Numbered from the stretch's first letter, positions 1 to 7,170 are shown. The stretch is 12,665 nucleotides of DNA from Desulfobacteraceae bacterium UBA5623 (GCA_002424495.1 DIKH01000064.1:1-12665); one strand, 5' to 3'. The notes: generated from the sequence alone by a model not told the origin. Numbers and translations: made by a program.

Positions 1-43
1 AAGGGAAATCTCATCATGCCTGGAGACATAAAGGGAAATCTCA
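1..43 (+). repeat. 13-bp direct repeat, 30-bp period, inside the PEP-CTERM gene
   Basis: AAGGGAAATCTCA occurs at 1-13 and again at 31-43. The 30-base period is in frame with the gene, giving two GKSH units ten residues apart. The window edge prevents seeing whether more units lie upstream. Confidence 0.45.
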
Positions 44-284
44 CTCAGGTACAGCGCAGTTTGATCTTTTGGCGGCCCTCAGCGATGCGGATTTCGACGC
101 CCTGTTTCAGGATCAATCCATCCTTTATCTAGTGGCGGACTGTCATTACGTTTTCGACAAAGCCGTCCTGCACCTGGAAGCCAATAAGGAGGCTACTCCT
201 GTCCCTGTTCCCGGCGCAGCATGGCTTCTGGCTTCAGGTCTGCTCGGTCTGCTCGGTATAAGACGAAAGAGGTATGAGCGGTAG
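3..284 (+). CDS. C-terminal part of an exported protein with PEP-CTERM-like sorting signal (5' truncated)
   Basis: This frame is open from the first base of the window, so only the last 93 codons are visible. The C-terminus has the tripartite layout of PEP-CTERM/VPLPA-type exosortase substrates: a VPVPG motif, then the hydrophobic stretch AAWLLASGLLGLLG, then a basic tail IRRKRYER. In characterised family members this tail directs export and removal of the anchor by an exosortase at the cytoplasmic membrane. The visible N-terminal part begins with a His/Lys-rich stretch in which GKSH occurs twice, ten residues apart. It continues with an acidic region (LSDADFDALFQD) and a segment VADCHYVFDKAVLHLEA that I cannot assign to a named domain. 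A TTG at 69 is only an internal codon. No exosortase or EPS gene is visible in the window. Confidence 0.8.
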   Translation, partial: GKSHHAWRHKGKSHSGTAQFDLLAALSDADFDALFQDQSILYLVADCHYVFDKAVLHLEANKEATPVPVPGAAWLLASGLLGLLGIRRKRYER

Positions 285-418
285 GTATTTTTGATTTAAA
301 AACTGGTGATCAAAATGGAAGCAGGGGGTCAATCCTGCTCTTGACTTTAGGTGACGGTAATTTCGTGGGCAGTGTTCTGGCTTCTGCTGAAGAAGCGATG
401 GAAAAGCGCTATTAAGCA

Positions 419-472
419 TATTCCGGATGGTCCCGCCAGGGCTGGATTGTCTTTCTTGATCTTTGACAAAAT
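419..472 (-). repeat. Decayed partial copy of the 166-bp MITE seen at 12399-12564
   Basis: Read on the minus strand, 472-425 aligns without gaps to 12420-12467 of the intact element. ATTTTGT is shared, then five mostly different bases, then the 12-base exact match ATCAAGAAAGAC, then a region matching in 17 of 24 positions that covers the first internal palindrome. A further GGAATA is shared after a one-base shift. I see no terminal inverted repeats around this copy, so it would be an internal remnant. Chance similarity is not excluded, but the conserved spacing of the two exact blocks argues against it. Confidence 0.5.
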
Positions 473-519
473 TTAATGTATCAAAACCGGCCAGGAGTTA
501 ATCACTTAAATATTACCTA

Positions 520-1167
520 ATGGCAGAAGTAAAAGTCCTAATCACAGGTCATCACTCAAAGGACAACGAGAGCAGGCCAAGCATAGGCTCAACCGTTACC
601 TTGATCAAAGGCCGATGCAATATAATTGTTGATACAGGGTCGTTTCTGGATAAAGACAGGCTGGTTCAGGAGCTTGAAAATGAAGGATTGAGGCCTGAGG
701 ACATTGCCGCAGTTATCATCACCCACCTTGATCTGGACCATATAGTCAATACATATCTATTTAAAAATGCCAAGGTATTCTGCAAATTCAGGGGAGGCCA
801 ATACCCCGGGCAAACCCATTTTCCTTCCGAGGGCAGGCTTGCGAGGACTAATCTCTTAAAAAAGGACCTGATTGACAAAGATGTTGAGATCATACTGACG
901 CCGGGGCATGCGGAGGACATGATATCTGTCATTGTCAACACCGCAGAAGGCAAGGTGGTTGTCGCTGGGGACGCCTTGCCCAGTAAAGAATGGATTGATT
1001 TTAAAAGACAGCCAAGCCCCCTGATAACCGATATCGAAAAATTCAACCATAGCAGAAAGATGATATTGGAAGTCGCGGACTATATCGTCCCCGGGCATGG
1101 TGAGATGTTCAAGGTGGAGGACAAGGCCGCTTACTTGTCTTTTGCAAAAGATTCCAAAAAACATTGA
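520..1167 (+). CDS. MBL-fold metallo-hydrolase (HxDxDH type)
   Basis: This 215-residue soluble protein has the metallo-beta-lactamase fold signature. The dinuclear metal motif appears as THLDLDH (H69, D71, D73, H74), followed by H130 in TPGHAED, D151 in VAGDALP and H193 in VPGHGE. The second His of the classic HxHxDH motif is Asp, a variant known in some COG0491-type hydrolases. The family includes lactonases, glyoxalase II-like thioesterases and other hydrolases; the substrate cannot be read from the sequence. There is no signal peptide. ATG 520 is the only start after the in-frame TAA at 499. The only Shine-Dalgarno-like string, AGGAG at 493-497, lies 22 bases upstream, unusually far, so translation may be weak or leader-dependent. 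It is a single-gene unit, convergent with the minus-strand gene ending at 1570. Confidence 0.88.
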   Translation: MAEVKVLITGHHSKDNESRPSIGSTVTLIKGRCNIIVDTGSFLDKDRLVQELENEGLRPEDIAAVIITHLDLDHIVNTYLFKNAKVFCKFRGGQYPGQTHFPSEGRLARTNLLKKDLIDKDVEIILTPGHAEDMISVIVNTAEGKVVVAGDALPSKEWIDFKRQPSPLITDIEKFNHSRKMILEVADYIVPGHGEMFKVEDKAAYLSFAKDSKKH

Positions 1168-1569
1168 TCTTCGATTGTTTGCTCACCTATGGGAAAGATA
1201 TGCCCTCTTGTGTGAAAGCAGGTAGCAAGGCAAGCCTGACCGGCAAAAGGCATTGTCATTTGTGTACTGGTGCTGTAATGCTTAGAAATGGCATTCAGAA
1301 GAAATCGAAGGGAGTTGGCAAGTAACTGCAACTACCAGAAAACATTACATCTGCAAAATTTTAGCTTTGAGATGGTAATGTTTAACATTCCGCTTCAGCC
1401 GTTTATCGGCTGCAAGCGGTGGTTGGCGTGTGCGGGAAATAAGGAAGCTGTAAGGTTTTTCATTTCCTATCAGCTGTCAATCTTACCAATCTGAACTATG
1501 CAATTTTGGTGTGAAACTTCAAAATCTTAGAGCGTTGTCACCCACATTCCACACCCAACAACCCTTCAG
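1168..1569. other. Long non-coding spacer between convergent genes
   Basis: This is about 400 bases without a convincing gene. The longest open frame (1288-1494, plus) has no ribosome binding site and an unconvincing composition. The one clear structure is the hairpin at 1390-1419. I see no intrinsic terminator with a T-tract for either of the convergent genes. Confidence 0.6.
1380..1428. other. Strong bulged hairpin flanked by GTTTAAC and GTTGGCG (weakly attC-like)
   Basis: CCGCTTCAGCCG (1390-1401), loop TTTAT, then CGGCTG-C-AAGCGG (1407-1419) forms a 12-bp stem with a single bulged C at 1413. GTTTAAC lies just outside on the left (1380-1386) and GTTGGCG on the right (1422-1428). This arrangement is reminiscent of an integron attC site, whose core boxes are RYYYAAC and GTTRRRY and which carries extrahelical bases. 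The right box deviates from consensus and the total length, 49 bases, is short for the class. There is no run of T for a terminator. The stem is seen directly; the attC reading is speculative. Confidence 0.35.
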
Positions 1570-2334
1570 CTATGGCTTATTTGAGTCTAAAATTCCATCA
1601 ACATTATTACACCAATCGAGTGCTTCTGATGTGCAGTCTGTGCAGTTCATTAAAAGGCCGACCCCATACCTCCATTGATTAGTCTGTGTTGTAAGGGGTA
1701 ATTTGAATATCTTATCTTGAAGCGCTTTTACCTTTTCATGATTTTTGCGCAGATTGTTTATGCAATCAGGGGAAAGTGAACCACGATAAACCTCCATTTT
1801 CCTTCCTGCCTTAACTAACAACTTCATATTATTCCATATGTCCAACTTTGTTTTCTTGTATCTTTGTATTGACTCTTTGATTTGTTGCGGGGTCCCGACA
1901 TTCACTTTTGTTGTATATTTTATATCGTTGCAACCGGAATCTGAAATGGTGACAAGCTTGCCTATTAGAAATTTTCCTTTTTGTCCAATCAATTCTTGCA
2001 CTGCAACCGGCTGGATATCTGGGTTTAATAACGATATTTCAATAAGATACACGCCATATTGGAAATCTCCAAATGGGGTTATTTTTATGGGCTTAAGCTT
2101 GGATGATGACACGGTGCTTTCTTCGAGATATTGATTTCCTATTTTTTCTTGCTCAGCCGACACCACAAGCTCTGTGTTGTCTGGCAAATTTGTCTCCCCG
2201 GTAATGTATATATTATTTTCCTTATCGACTTTAATATCTGTCCTCAAGAAAGCATTGATTTTTTCTTGTGAAAAGGCAGTTGAAGATATAAAAAAAGAGA
2301 ACAGAATCATAATTACAGAAAACAGGCTTTTCAT
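1570..2334 (-). CDS. Exported hypothetical protein, Cys-rich C-terminal part
   Basis: I do not recognise the family. The start is placed at ATG 2334 because GGGAGG (2341-2346) sits six bases upstream; a TTG two codons earlier is also in frame. The resulting 254-residue product begins with a clear signal peptide (MKSLFSVIMILFSFFISS, probable cleavage after AFS), so it is likely periplasmic or secreted. It is not a lipoprotein. The following segment (YITGETNLPDNTELVVS, about residues 43-59) resembles the short beta-sandwich module seen in other exported bacterial proteins. A Lys-rich, probably helical region spans about 150-180. Five cysteines (about 135, 191, 231, 234 and 242) lie in the second half, three within MNCTDCTSEALDWC, suggesting disulfides or metal binding. 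It is 69 bases downstream of the 195-residue gene and may be cotranscribed with it. Confidence 0.7.
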   Translation of the reverse strand: MKSLFSVIMILFSFFISSTAFSQEKINAFLRTDIKVDKENNIYITGETNLPDNTELVVSAEQEKIGNQYLEESTVSSSKLKPIKITPFGDFQYGVYLIEISLLNPDIQPVAVQELIGQKGKFLIGKLVTISDSGCNDIKYTTKVNVGTPQQIKESIQRYKKTKLDIWNNMKLLVKAGRKMEVYRGSLSPDCINNLRKNHEKVKALQDKIFKLPLTTQTNQWRYGVGLLMNCTDCTSEALDWCNNVDGILDSNKP

Positions 2335-2403
2335 TTCCAACCTCCCATTATTTCCCCAACTGAATAAATAGCCAACGCACCCACAGATGGTAATCTGCCA
2401 AGG

Positions 2404-2991
2404 TTAGCCCTTCCGCTCTTGTTTCATAAAGGTATATGATATTGGGGATGCATAGTCATATTTTTTATTGACATCCAAAGCAAATCTCTTAACACGGTTT
2501 TTTTTAATATTATCTCTTAATAATTTAACAACCCTGCCATTAGGATTAACTTGAAAGCCTACAGCGTTCTTCACAGCGCCTAAGAAGATATACGAATCGT
2601 CAATGATGGGCCATTGCGGCATCTCTAATATGATTTCATAAACAAAGTCTTTTGGTGTATCAGGCCGCAAATTATATAGGCTTTGAGCATGCGCTATGCC
2701 AGTTGGCCTTTCCATGCCGAAAAAGCATTGCGATTCAGAGTAAACATCATAGAGGTTCCCTATTGTTGGCCAAAAATAATCCCCCTCGACTCTATAAAAA
2801 GGCCCATAAATCTTTCCGCGAAGTAATTTAAGGCCAACATACCAATCAAATGAATCGAGAAACCAATCTCTCGGTTCTGGAATTATCGTGGGATTCATCT
2901 TTGGATTTTCTTCAAGCCCGTGTAGCTGGATGTCTGGTATTTTACCACAACACAAGTTAATGAAAGTGTCATATCGCTCTGTGAATTTCAT
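2404..2991 (-). CDS. Hypothetical protein, 195 aa
   Basis: I do not recognise this protein. It is soluble by appearance, with no signal peptide or membrane segment, and is rich in aromatic residues (WFLDSFDWYVGLKLL, GDYFWPTIGNLYDVY). Its C-terminus is basic (residues around 158-172, DNIKKNRVKRF). ATG 2991 is preceded by GAGAG about nine bases upstream, a modest ribosome binding site. It is the first of two minus-strand genes (the next is the exported protein ending at 1570), and a candidate promoter lies at 3109-3138. Its base composition looks more A+T-rich than the housekeeping half of the window, compatible with acquisition from elsewhere. A nine-residue stretch (AQSLYNLRP) resembles GESLYNLKP in the 81-residue protein upstream, probably by chance. 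Confidence 0.6.
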   Translation of the reverse strand: MKFTERYDTFINLCCGKIPDIQLHGLEENPKMNPTIIPEPRDWFLDSFDWYVGLKLLRGKIYGPFYRVEGDYFWPTIGNLYDVYSESQCFFGMERPTGIAHAQSLYNLRPDTPKDFVYEIILEMPQWPIIDDSYIFLGAVKNAVGFQVNPNGRVVKLLRDNIKKNRVKRFALDVNKKYDYASPISYTFMKQERKG

Positions 2992-3329
2992 CTTTAAAGC
3001 TCTCTCATTCCTATGCCAACAATTTAGTGAGTTGACCAGGATATCTTCCCAAACAAAAATTGCTTTTACAAACTCTCTTTGAGATCTTATGGCAGTTTCT
3101 AACAGTATATTATCCTGACTTCATGAATATAATGTTAACCAGATACCCACAAAACAGCTCATGCCCACAAAAAACGCCCGCCACAGAGATGGGATATTTC
3201 TTCAAAAACGCTGCTATCATATAGAAATTGAAACAAAACCACGACACTCCAAACTAAATTTTACTTGGCATTATCTATACCTTGTCATGTGTCTGCATTT
3301 ATTAAAGCTTACGTCCGGCAGTTATAGCC
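2992..3329. other. Non-coding spacer between two minus-strand genes
   Basis: This is about 340 A+T-rich bases with no supported gene. A plus-strand open frame at 3161-3352 lacks a ribosome binding site and overlaps the end of the 81-residue gene. The only signal I can support is the minus-strand promoter-like pair at 3109-3138. Confidence 0.55.
3109..3138 (-). promoter_or_regulatory. Candidate sigma70 promoter for the 2404-2991 gene
   Basis: On the minus strand TTAACA (plus 3133-3138) is followed by an 18-base spacer and GATAAT (plus 3109-3114); each box is one mismatch from consensus. Transcription would start near 3102 and leave a leader of about 110 bases. The region is A+T-rich, so a chance match is possible. 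Confidence 0.3.
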
Positions 3330-3575
3330 CTACTCAATCCTCCACACCCTGACGCCATTTCCTTCCTGGTCCATCAATGTCTTGAACTTCTTGTCTGTCT
3401 TATCGCCATAGTACCGGGCGGCGGGGCCGACCTTAGGCTTTAGATTATAAAGGGATTCTCCTTCCTCTGCCTGTATCAAAACTGAATCCCCGACCTCCAT
3501 CTGAGACCAGGGATATTTGTGTTTTGAATGCACTGCCGGAAGCTCCACTTTATTTTCGATTTTGCCTATTTTCAT
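3330..3575 (-). CDS. Small hypothetical protein of phage/plasmid-associated type, 81 aa
   Basis: This small soluble protein has the layout of a family of uncharacterised 70-90 residue proteins common on phages and plasmids. It has a KYPWSQMEVGDSVLI segment (about residues 19-33), a central basic stretch with PAARYYGDKTDKKFKT (about 51-66), and a C-terminal GVRVWRIE. The function is unknown; the aromatic/basic pattern could suit nucleic-acid binding, but that is inference. ATG 3575 has an excellent ribosome binding site, AAAGGAG five bases upstream, making this a confident real gene. It stands alone, divergent from the ATPase gene. Two TGAATAG direct repeats (3587-3593 and 3601-3607) lie just upstream of the ribosome binding site. 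Confidence 0.75.
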   Translation of the reverse strand: MKIGKIENKVELPAVHSKHKYPWSQMEVGDSVLIQAEEGESLYNLKPKVGPAARYYGDKTDKKFKTLMDQEGNGVRVWRIE

Positions 3576-3761
3576 TATAACTCCTTTGAATAGCGTCTAA
3601 TGAATAGACAAGATGGATTAAGTTGGATTTTTCAGCGTTTATTTTTTTAAGGCTTATCCTGCTTGATACAGACTAAAAAATCAAGGAAATTTATGAGTTA
3701 TGCCATTTGCGGTCGCGTGGCCAGGTTAAACAGGGGGTGACTACTCAGGTAGTTTAATAAA

Positions 3762-5036
3762 ATGGCATTGAAAACTCCAAAAATATATGTAAAATGGAGC
3801 TTTGAAGGCCCTTCCGGTTTTTTTATGGATCATAGGGCCGCAGCCCTTAAGAATCAGGATTTGCGAGGCAGAATTATGAGCCTGGATAAGTTAGTTATGC
3901 GGAAAATTGATTTCCCCTCGGATAAGAGCTGTTTCCTTTTTGGCCCCAGAGGGACAGGGAAATCTTTTTGGCTGAACCACCGGTTCAAAAACAGCATCTA
4001 TATTGATCTATTGGACTCTGAAACATTTTTTCGGCTCTCCAGTTCGCCCGAAAAACTTGAATCCTATATCCCTGAAGGTTTTTCAGATACGATTATTGTT
4101 GATGAAGTTCAGAAAATTCCCAAACTCTTAGATGAAGTCCACCGGTTGATTGAAAAATATCGATATCGTTTTATATTGACCGGCTCAAGCGCCAGAAAGC
4201 TAAAGACACAGGACATCAATTTATTGGCCGGCAGGGCCTTGACTCTTAATATGCATCCCTTCTGCTGTGAAGAGCTTTCTTCTGATTTTGATTTGGCGCA
4301 TTCACTGAAATACGGTCATCTGCCTTGTGCATATACCGAGAAGGACCCCGCGGCCTATTTAAGTTCATATGTGGTTACCTATTTGAAGGAAGAAATTTTT
4401 CAGGAAGGGTTAACAAGGAATTTGGGTAATTTTTCAAGATTTCTGGAAACGGCCAGTTTTTCGCAAGGAGAGGTCCTGAATCTTACAGAAATAGCAAGGG
4501 AATGTTCATTGAACAGAAAATTGGTCGAAAGTTATTTTGCGATATTGGAGGACCTGCTGCTTGCTGTTCGGCTGCCTGTTTTTACCAGGAAGGCAAAAAG
4601 AAGTATGATACAGCATCCAAAATTTTATCTTTTTGACGTAGGAGTTTTTCGCGCCATTCGACCCAAGGGTCCGCTTGACTCTCCAGAAGAGATTGAGGGG
4701 GCTGCCCTTGAAACGCTTTTCATGCAGGAAGTCAGGGCGATAAACGACTATTACAGACTTGGTTATGATATTTTCTATTGGCGGACATCGAATCAGATTG
4801 AGGTTGATTTCATCATATATGGTGAGCAAGGGATACATGCCTTCGAAATCAAAAGAAAGTCCAGATACACATCTAATGATCTCAGGGGATTGAGATTATT
4901 TTTAAAAGACTACCCGATGTCCAAGGCCTATTTGTTGTACGGCGGAGCAAAGAGATATTATGAGGAAGGGATTCAAATAATTCCCATTGACGAAGCAATC
5001 CATGAAATTCATCAAATGCTGACAAGCCGATGTTAA
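3762..5036 (+). CDS. AAA_14/DUF4143 family P-loop ATPase
   Basis: This is a typical two-part ATPase of the AAA_14 plus DUF4143 class. Numbered from ATG 3762, it has Walker A GPRGTGKS (61-68), Walker B IIVDEVQ (111-117), a sensor-like LTGSSARKL (139-147), and NLLAGRA (153-159). The C-terminal half carries a PD-(D/E)XK-like motif: GAALE (E317), VDF (D349) and FEIKRK (E362, K364). Members are widespread, patchily distributed and of unknown role; nuclease, defence and toxin-related roles have been suggested for the family. The true start may be ATG 3876 (residue 39), which has GAGG seven bases upstream and gives the usual short N-terminus before the P-loop. The first 38 residues have no obvious homologous feature and ATG 3762 has a poor ribosome binding site. 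The DUF1302 gene follows after about 44 bases. Confidence 0.9.
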   Translation: MALKTPKIYVKWSFEGPSGFFMDHRAAALKNQDLRGRIMSLDKLVMRKIDFPSDKSCFLFGPRGTGKSFWLNHRFKNSIYIDLLDSETFFRLSSSPEKLESYIPEGFSDTIIVDEVQKIPKLLDEVHRLIEKYRYRFILTGSSARKLKTQDINLLAGRALTLNMHPFCCEELSSDFDLAHSLKYGHLPCAYTEKDPAAYLSSYVVTYLKEEIFQEGLTRNLGNFSRFLETASFSQGEVLNLTEIARECSLNRKLVESYFAILEDLLLAVRLPVFTRKAKRSMIQHPKFYLFDVGVFRAIRPKGPLDSPEEIEGAALETLFMQEVRAINDYYRLGYDIFYWRTSNQIEVDFIIYGEQGIHAFEIKRKSRYTSNDLRGLRLFLKDYPMSKAYLLYGGAKRYYEEGIQIIPIDEAIHEIHQMLTSRC

Positions 5037-5080
5037 ATACACAGACAGATCCCGTCAGGGGCTCGTTAAGAATAAAATGC

Positions 5081-6607
5081 ATGAAGAGATTTAGGATTGC
5101 TGTCATGTGGATGGCGCTGATTGGCCTGTTTGTTCCGGCTGGCGGTCAGTGCCTTCAGGTGGATTATGATATACAAGGCAGAGTTAAAACCCTATTTACT
5201 TTACGGGATGATGATGGATTAAAAAACTCCGCTTATGACGACATGAGGGGAGCAGGCTGGAGAAACGAACTCCAATTTGATGTGACAGGGAACCTTGCAT
5301 ATGAGGGAGAACCGATAGTCAAGATCGAGAAGTTCTGCTTAAGCTACAGGGGCGCATATGACGCCATTTTTGATCTGAGAGACCACCGGTATGAAAATAT
5401 CCAGAGTCATCAGTCCGATGATTACGAACCCGGTTGTCGGGATATTGAGACGGAAAACGACCTGCGGGAGGTCTTTATAGATTTTACCGGAGATTTCGGT
5501 GAGACCCGCGCGGTCCTGCGTCTCGGAAGGCAGATCGTCAGGTGGGGCGAGGCGGCATTTTTTAATATGATGAATGTGGTGTGCCCTATGGATGTCAGCC
5601 GCGCATCACCCTTTGCCATGCCGGAAGATTTGGAGACCCCGCTTTACATGGCGCGGCTCAACTATTCAATTTTGGATGTGGGTTTGCTTTATTCCTTGGA
5701 TGTTGAACTGCTGGCAGTGCCGGATATAAGGCCTATGCTTCAGCCACCGCTGAATGCAGAAGGAGGTGGGGTAAATTTTGATGCCCCCTACGCTTTTACT
5801 TTTTCGGACTTTTCAGCATTTCCCGGCATGACAGGAATACGCGAGGATGTCCCTGGAACTGGTTGGGATAACATGGAATACGGCGGCAAGCTAACGGCGC
5901 AGGTTGGATATTTTCAGGGTTCGATCCATTATGTTGCACATTTTCAGGATGCACCTGCGGCTGATTTTTCTGAGTATTGGAATGCCTCATTTTCTGGGTC
6001 TGCTGGTCCGGTATCACTAAGACATCCCAGGCAGAGGACATATGGATTTACCTTTAATAATTATATCCCTCAAATAGATATTATTACAAGGGGTGAGGCG
6101 GTATGCACGGATAAGGAGTGGATCAATGATAAGACAGATTTCATTGCAGTGTCCCCTGCCTTTGGCGGTAAAGGTTTTAGCTGGATAGCTGAGCATAAGA
6201 GCTATCAATATCTGCTTGGAATTGACAAGGACTGGAAACATCTGCCCATCGGCACCTTGTCCGGTTTGAGTACTGCCATAGAATTTTATTGGAAACATTT
6301 CAGCAGCCTTGAAGATGACTATTCAGATATTGGTGTGTTTGGCAACAGACGTGATCAGCAGTTAATCACTTTTGATATCAGGACCGATTACTGGTCAGGC
6401 CGAATCAAACCCGGTATTTCACTGCAGTATGATCCTGAAGGAATCTGGTGGAGCCTGGTCGGCGTTAAGTATCAGAAGGCGAGGACATGGTGGTGCAGTG
6501 TGAATCAGATGACCTTTTGGGGGAATGAAAGTGCGTCTAATAAGTGGGCGGCATATAACATGCTCACCAAGACCGACATCTTTTTTGAGTTTGGGATTCA
6601 ATTTTGA
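5081..6607 (+). CDS. DUF1302 family outer-membrane beta-barrel protein
   Basis: The start is set at ATG 5081 because it gives a clean signal peptide (MKRFRIAVMWMALIGLFVPA, cleavage near AGG-Q). An in-frame ATG at 5030 would overlap the ATPase end and add a charged, non-signal leader. The 508-residue product has the DUF1302 hallmarks: RLGRQIVRWGEA followed by FNMMNVVCPMDVSR and a DLETPLYMARL segment. It also has alternating aromatic beta strands throughout and a terminal FFEFGIQF ending in Phe, the typical BAM-recognised last strand. It therefore probably sits in the outer membrane as a barrel; the transported substrate is unknown. DUF1302 genes often neighbour DUF1329 and RND transporter genes, which are not present here, so this copy looks like an orphan. 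It converges on the lipoprotein gene. Confidence 0.82.
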   Translation: MKRFRIAVMWMALIGLFVPAGGQCLQVDYDIQGRVKTLFTLRDDDGLKNSAYDDMRGAGWRNELQFDVTGNLAYEGEPIVKIEKFCLSYRGAYDAIFDLRDHRYENIQSHQSDDYEPGCRDIETENDLREVFIDFTGDFGETRAVLRLGRQIVRWGEAAFFNMMNVVCPMDVSRASPFAMPEDLETPLYMARLNYSILDVGLLYSLDVELLAVPDIRPMLQPPLNAEGGGVNFDAPYAFTFSDFSAFPGMTGIREDVPGTGWDNMEYGGKLTAQVGYFQGSIHYVAHFQDAPAADFSEYWNASFSGSAGPVSLRHPRQRTYGFTFNNYIPQIDIITRGEAVCTDKEWINDKTDFIAVSPAFGGKGFSWIAEHKSYQYLLGIDKDWKHLPIGTLSGLSTAIEFYWKHFSSLEDDYSDIGVFGNRRDQQLITFDIRTDYWSGRIKPGISLQYDPEGIWWSLVGVKYQKARTWWCSVNQMTFWGNESASNKWAAYNMLTKTDIFFEFGIQF

Positions 6608-6636
6608 TGGATTCGTAAAAGTCGAATTCATTAATT

Positions 6637-6990
6637 TCACTGATCAGTAGTCTTCCTGAAACAACATGGTTCTTTTGTACCGGGCAGTGTCACTTCAATA
6701 GCGCCGCCTTTGATTTTGCCGATGATGATCCCTCCGGACTTGGTACTCAGCCAGATCTCGCTGTCTTTTATGTCCCATCTGAAAGACACTTCATCATCCG
6801 CCACCCTCCAGACCGCCATGCCCTTTTCCCTGAGTTCCAATTGACTGTTGTAACATTTTTCGGATTTTCCTCCCTGTGCGTTGTATATGCCTTCATATAA
6901 GTCTTTGGATGTACATGAAGATGCCAGTGCCATGAAAAGGCACATAAGGGCGGGCAGCAAAAAACTGGAATATTGTCGTTTTAACTGCAT
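6637..6990 (-). CDS. Small predicted lipoprotein, 117 aa
   Basis: Starting from ATG 6990, the product opens with a lipoprotein signal peptide (MQLKRQYSSFLLPALMCLFM) ending in ALASSC, so Cys26 would be lipidated. This lipobox is slightly relaxed (Ala at -3). A longer frame from TTG 7047 would bury the signal peptide and is less likely. Neither start has a good ribosome binding site. The mature part is short and beta-rich (GMAVWRVADDEVSFRWDIKD, then IWLSTKSGGIIIGKIKGG, then IEVTLPG), resembling small barrel-like lipoproteins of unknown function. It also has three further cysteines, including a CC pair near the end. It is convergent with the DUF1302 gene (29 bases apart), and its start is close to the tRNA-Ser(GCU) gene, which lies upstream on the same strand. 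Confidence 0.72.
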   Translation of the reverse strand: MQLKRQYSSFLLPALMCLFMALASSCTSKDLYEGIYNAQGGKSEKCYNSQLELREKGMAVWRVADDEVSFRWDIKDSEIWLSTKSGGIIIGKIKGGAIEVTLPGTKEPCCFRKTTDQ

Positions 6991-7077
6991 GGACAATTCA
7001 GCCGAAATAGAGATTTGGGAAGAAAAGGCGTCCCCGATCTTTGGCAAATCTCTTATGGTTATAACCGGCCATTTAAG

Positions 7078-7170
7078 TGGCGGAGAGAGAGGGATTCGAA
7101 CCCTCGGTAGAACTTTCGCCCTACACTCGCTTAGCAGGCGAGCGCCTTCAGCCTACTCGGCCATCTCTCC
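7078..7170 (-). tRNA. tRNA-Ser (anticodon GCU)
   Basis: On the minus strand the gene has acceptor GGAGAGA (7170-7164) pairing with TCTCTCC (7088-7082). The anticodon arm CTCGC-CTGCTAA-GCGAG carries GCT. A long class II variable arm follows, then a T arm GAGGG-TTCGAAT-CCCTC, discriminator G, and an encoded CCA (7080-7078). It is 59 bases downstream of tRNA-Ser(UGA) and probably cotranscribed with it. Confidence 0.97.

Noticed and set aside
289..339. Inverted repeats TTTTGAT/ATCAAAA and AGCAGG/CCTGCT after the PEP-CTERM gene as a terminator
   Set aside because: Stems are short, loops long, and neither is followed by a T-tract.
463..491. TTGACA at 463-468 as the -35 of an MBL hydrolase promoter
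   Set aside because: No -10 box at 16-18 bases; the TAATGT nearby is far too close.
1288..1494. Plus-strand open frame of 68 codons between the MBL hydrolase and the exported protein gene
   Set aside because: No ribosome binding site, unconvincing composition, and it reads straight through the strong hairpin at 1390-1419.
2371..2409. Second attC-like site (GCCAAC ... GTTAGCC around a CAGAT/ATCTG hairpin)
   Set aside because: Only a 5-bp stem, box sequences off consensus, and it overlaps a stop codon; GTTGGC-type hexamers occur about as often as expected by chance.
3161..3352. Plus-strand open frame of 63 codons
   Set aside because: No ribosome binding site, low-complexity composition, and antisense overlap with the well-supported 81-residue gene.
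2660..3450. Shared SLYNL(R/K)P peptide in the 195- and 81-residue proteins as evidence of a common domain
   Set aside because: Only about nine residues match and the flanking sequences are unrelated; probably coincidence.
6608..6630. ATTCG/CGAAT hairpin between the DUF1302 and lipoprotein genes as a bidirectional terminator
   Set aside because: Five-base A+T-rich stem with no proper T-tract; too weak to call.
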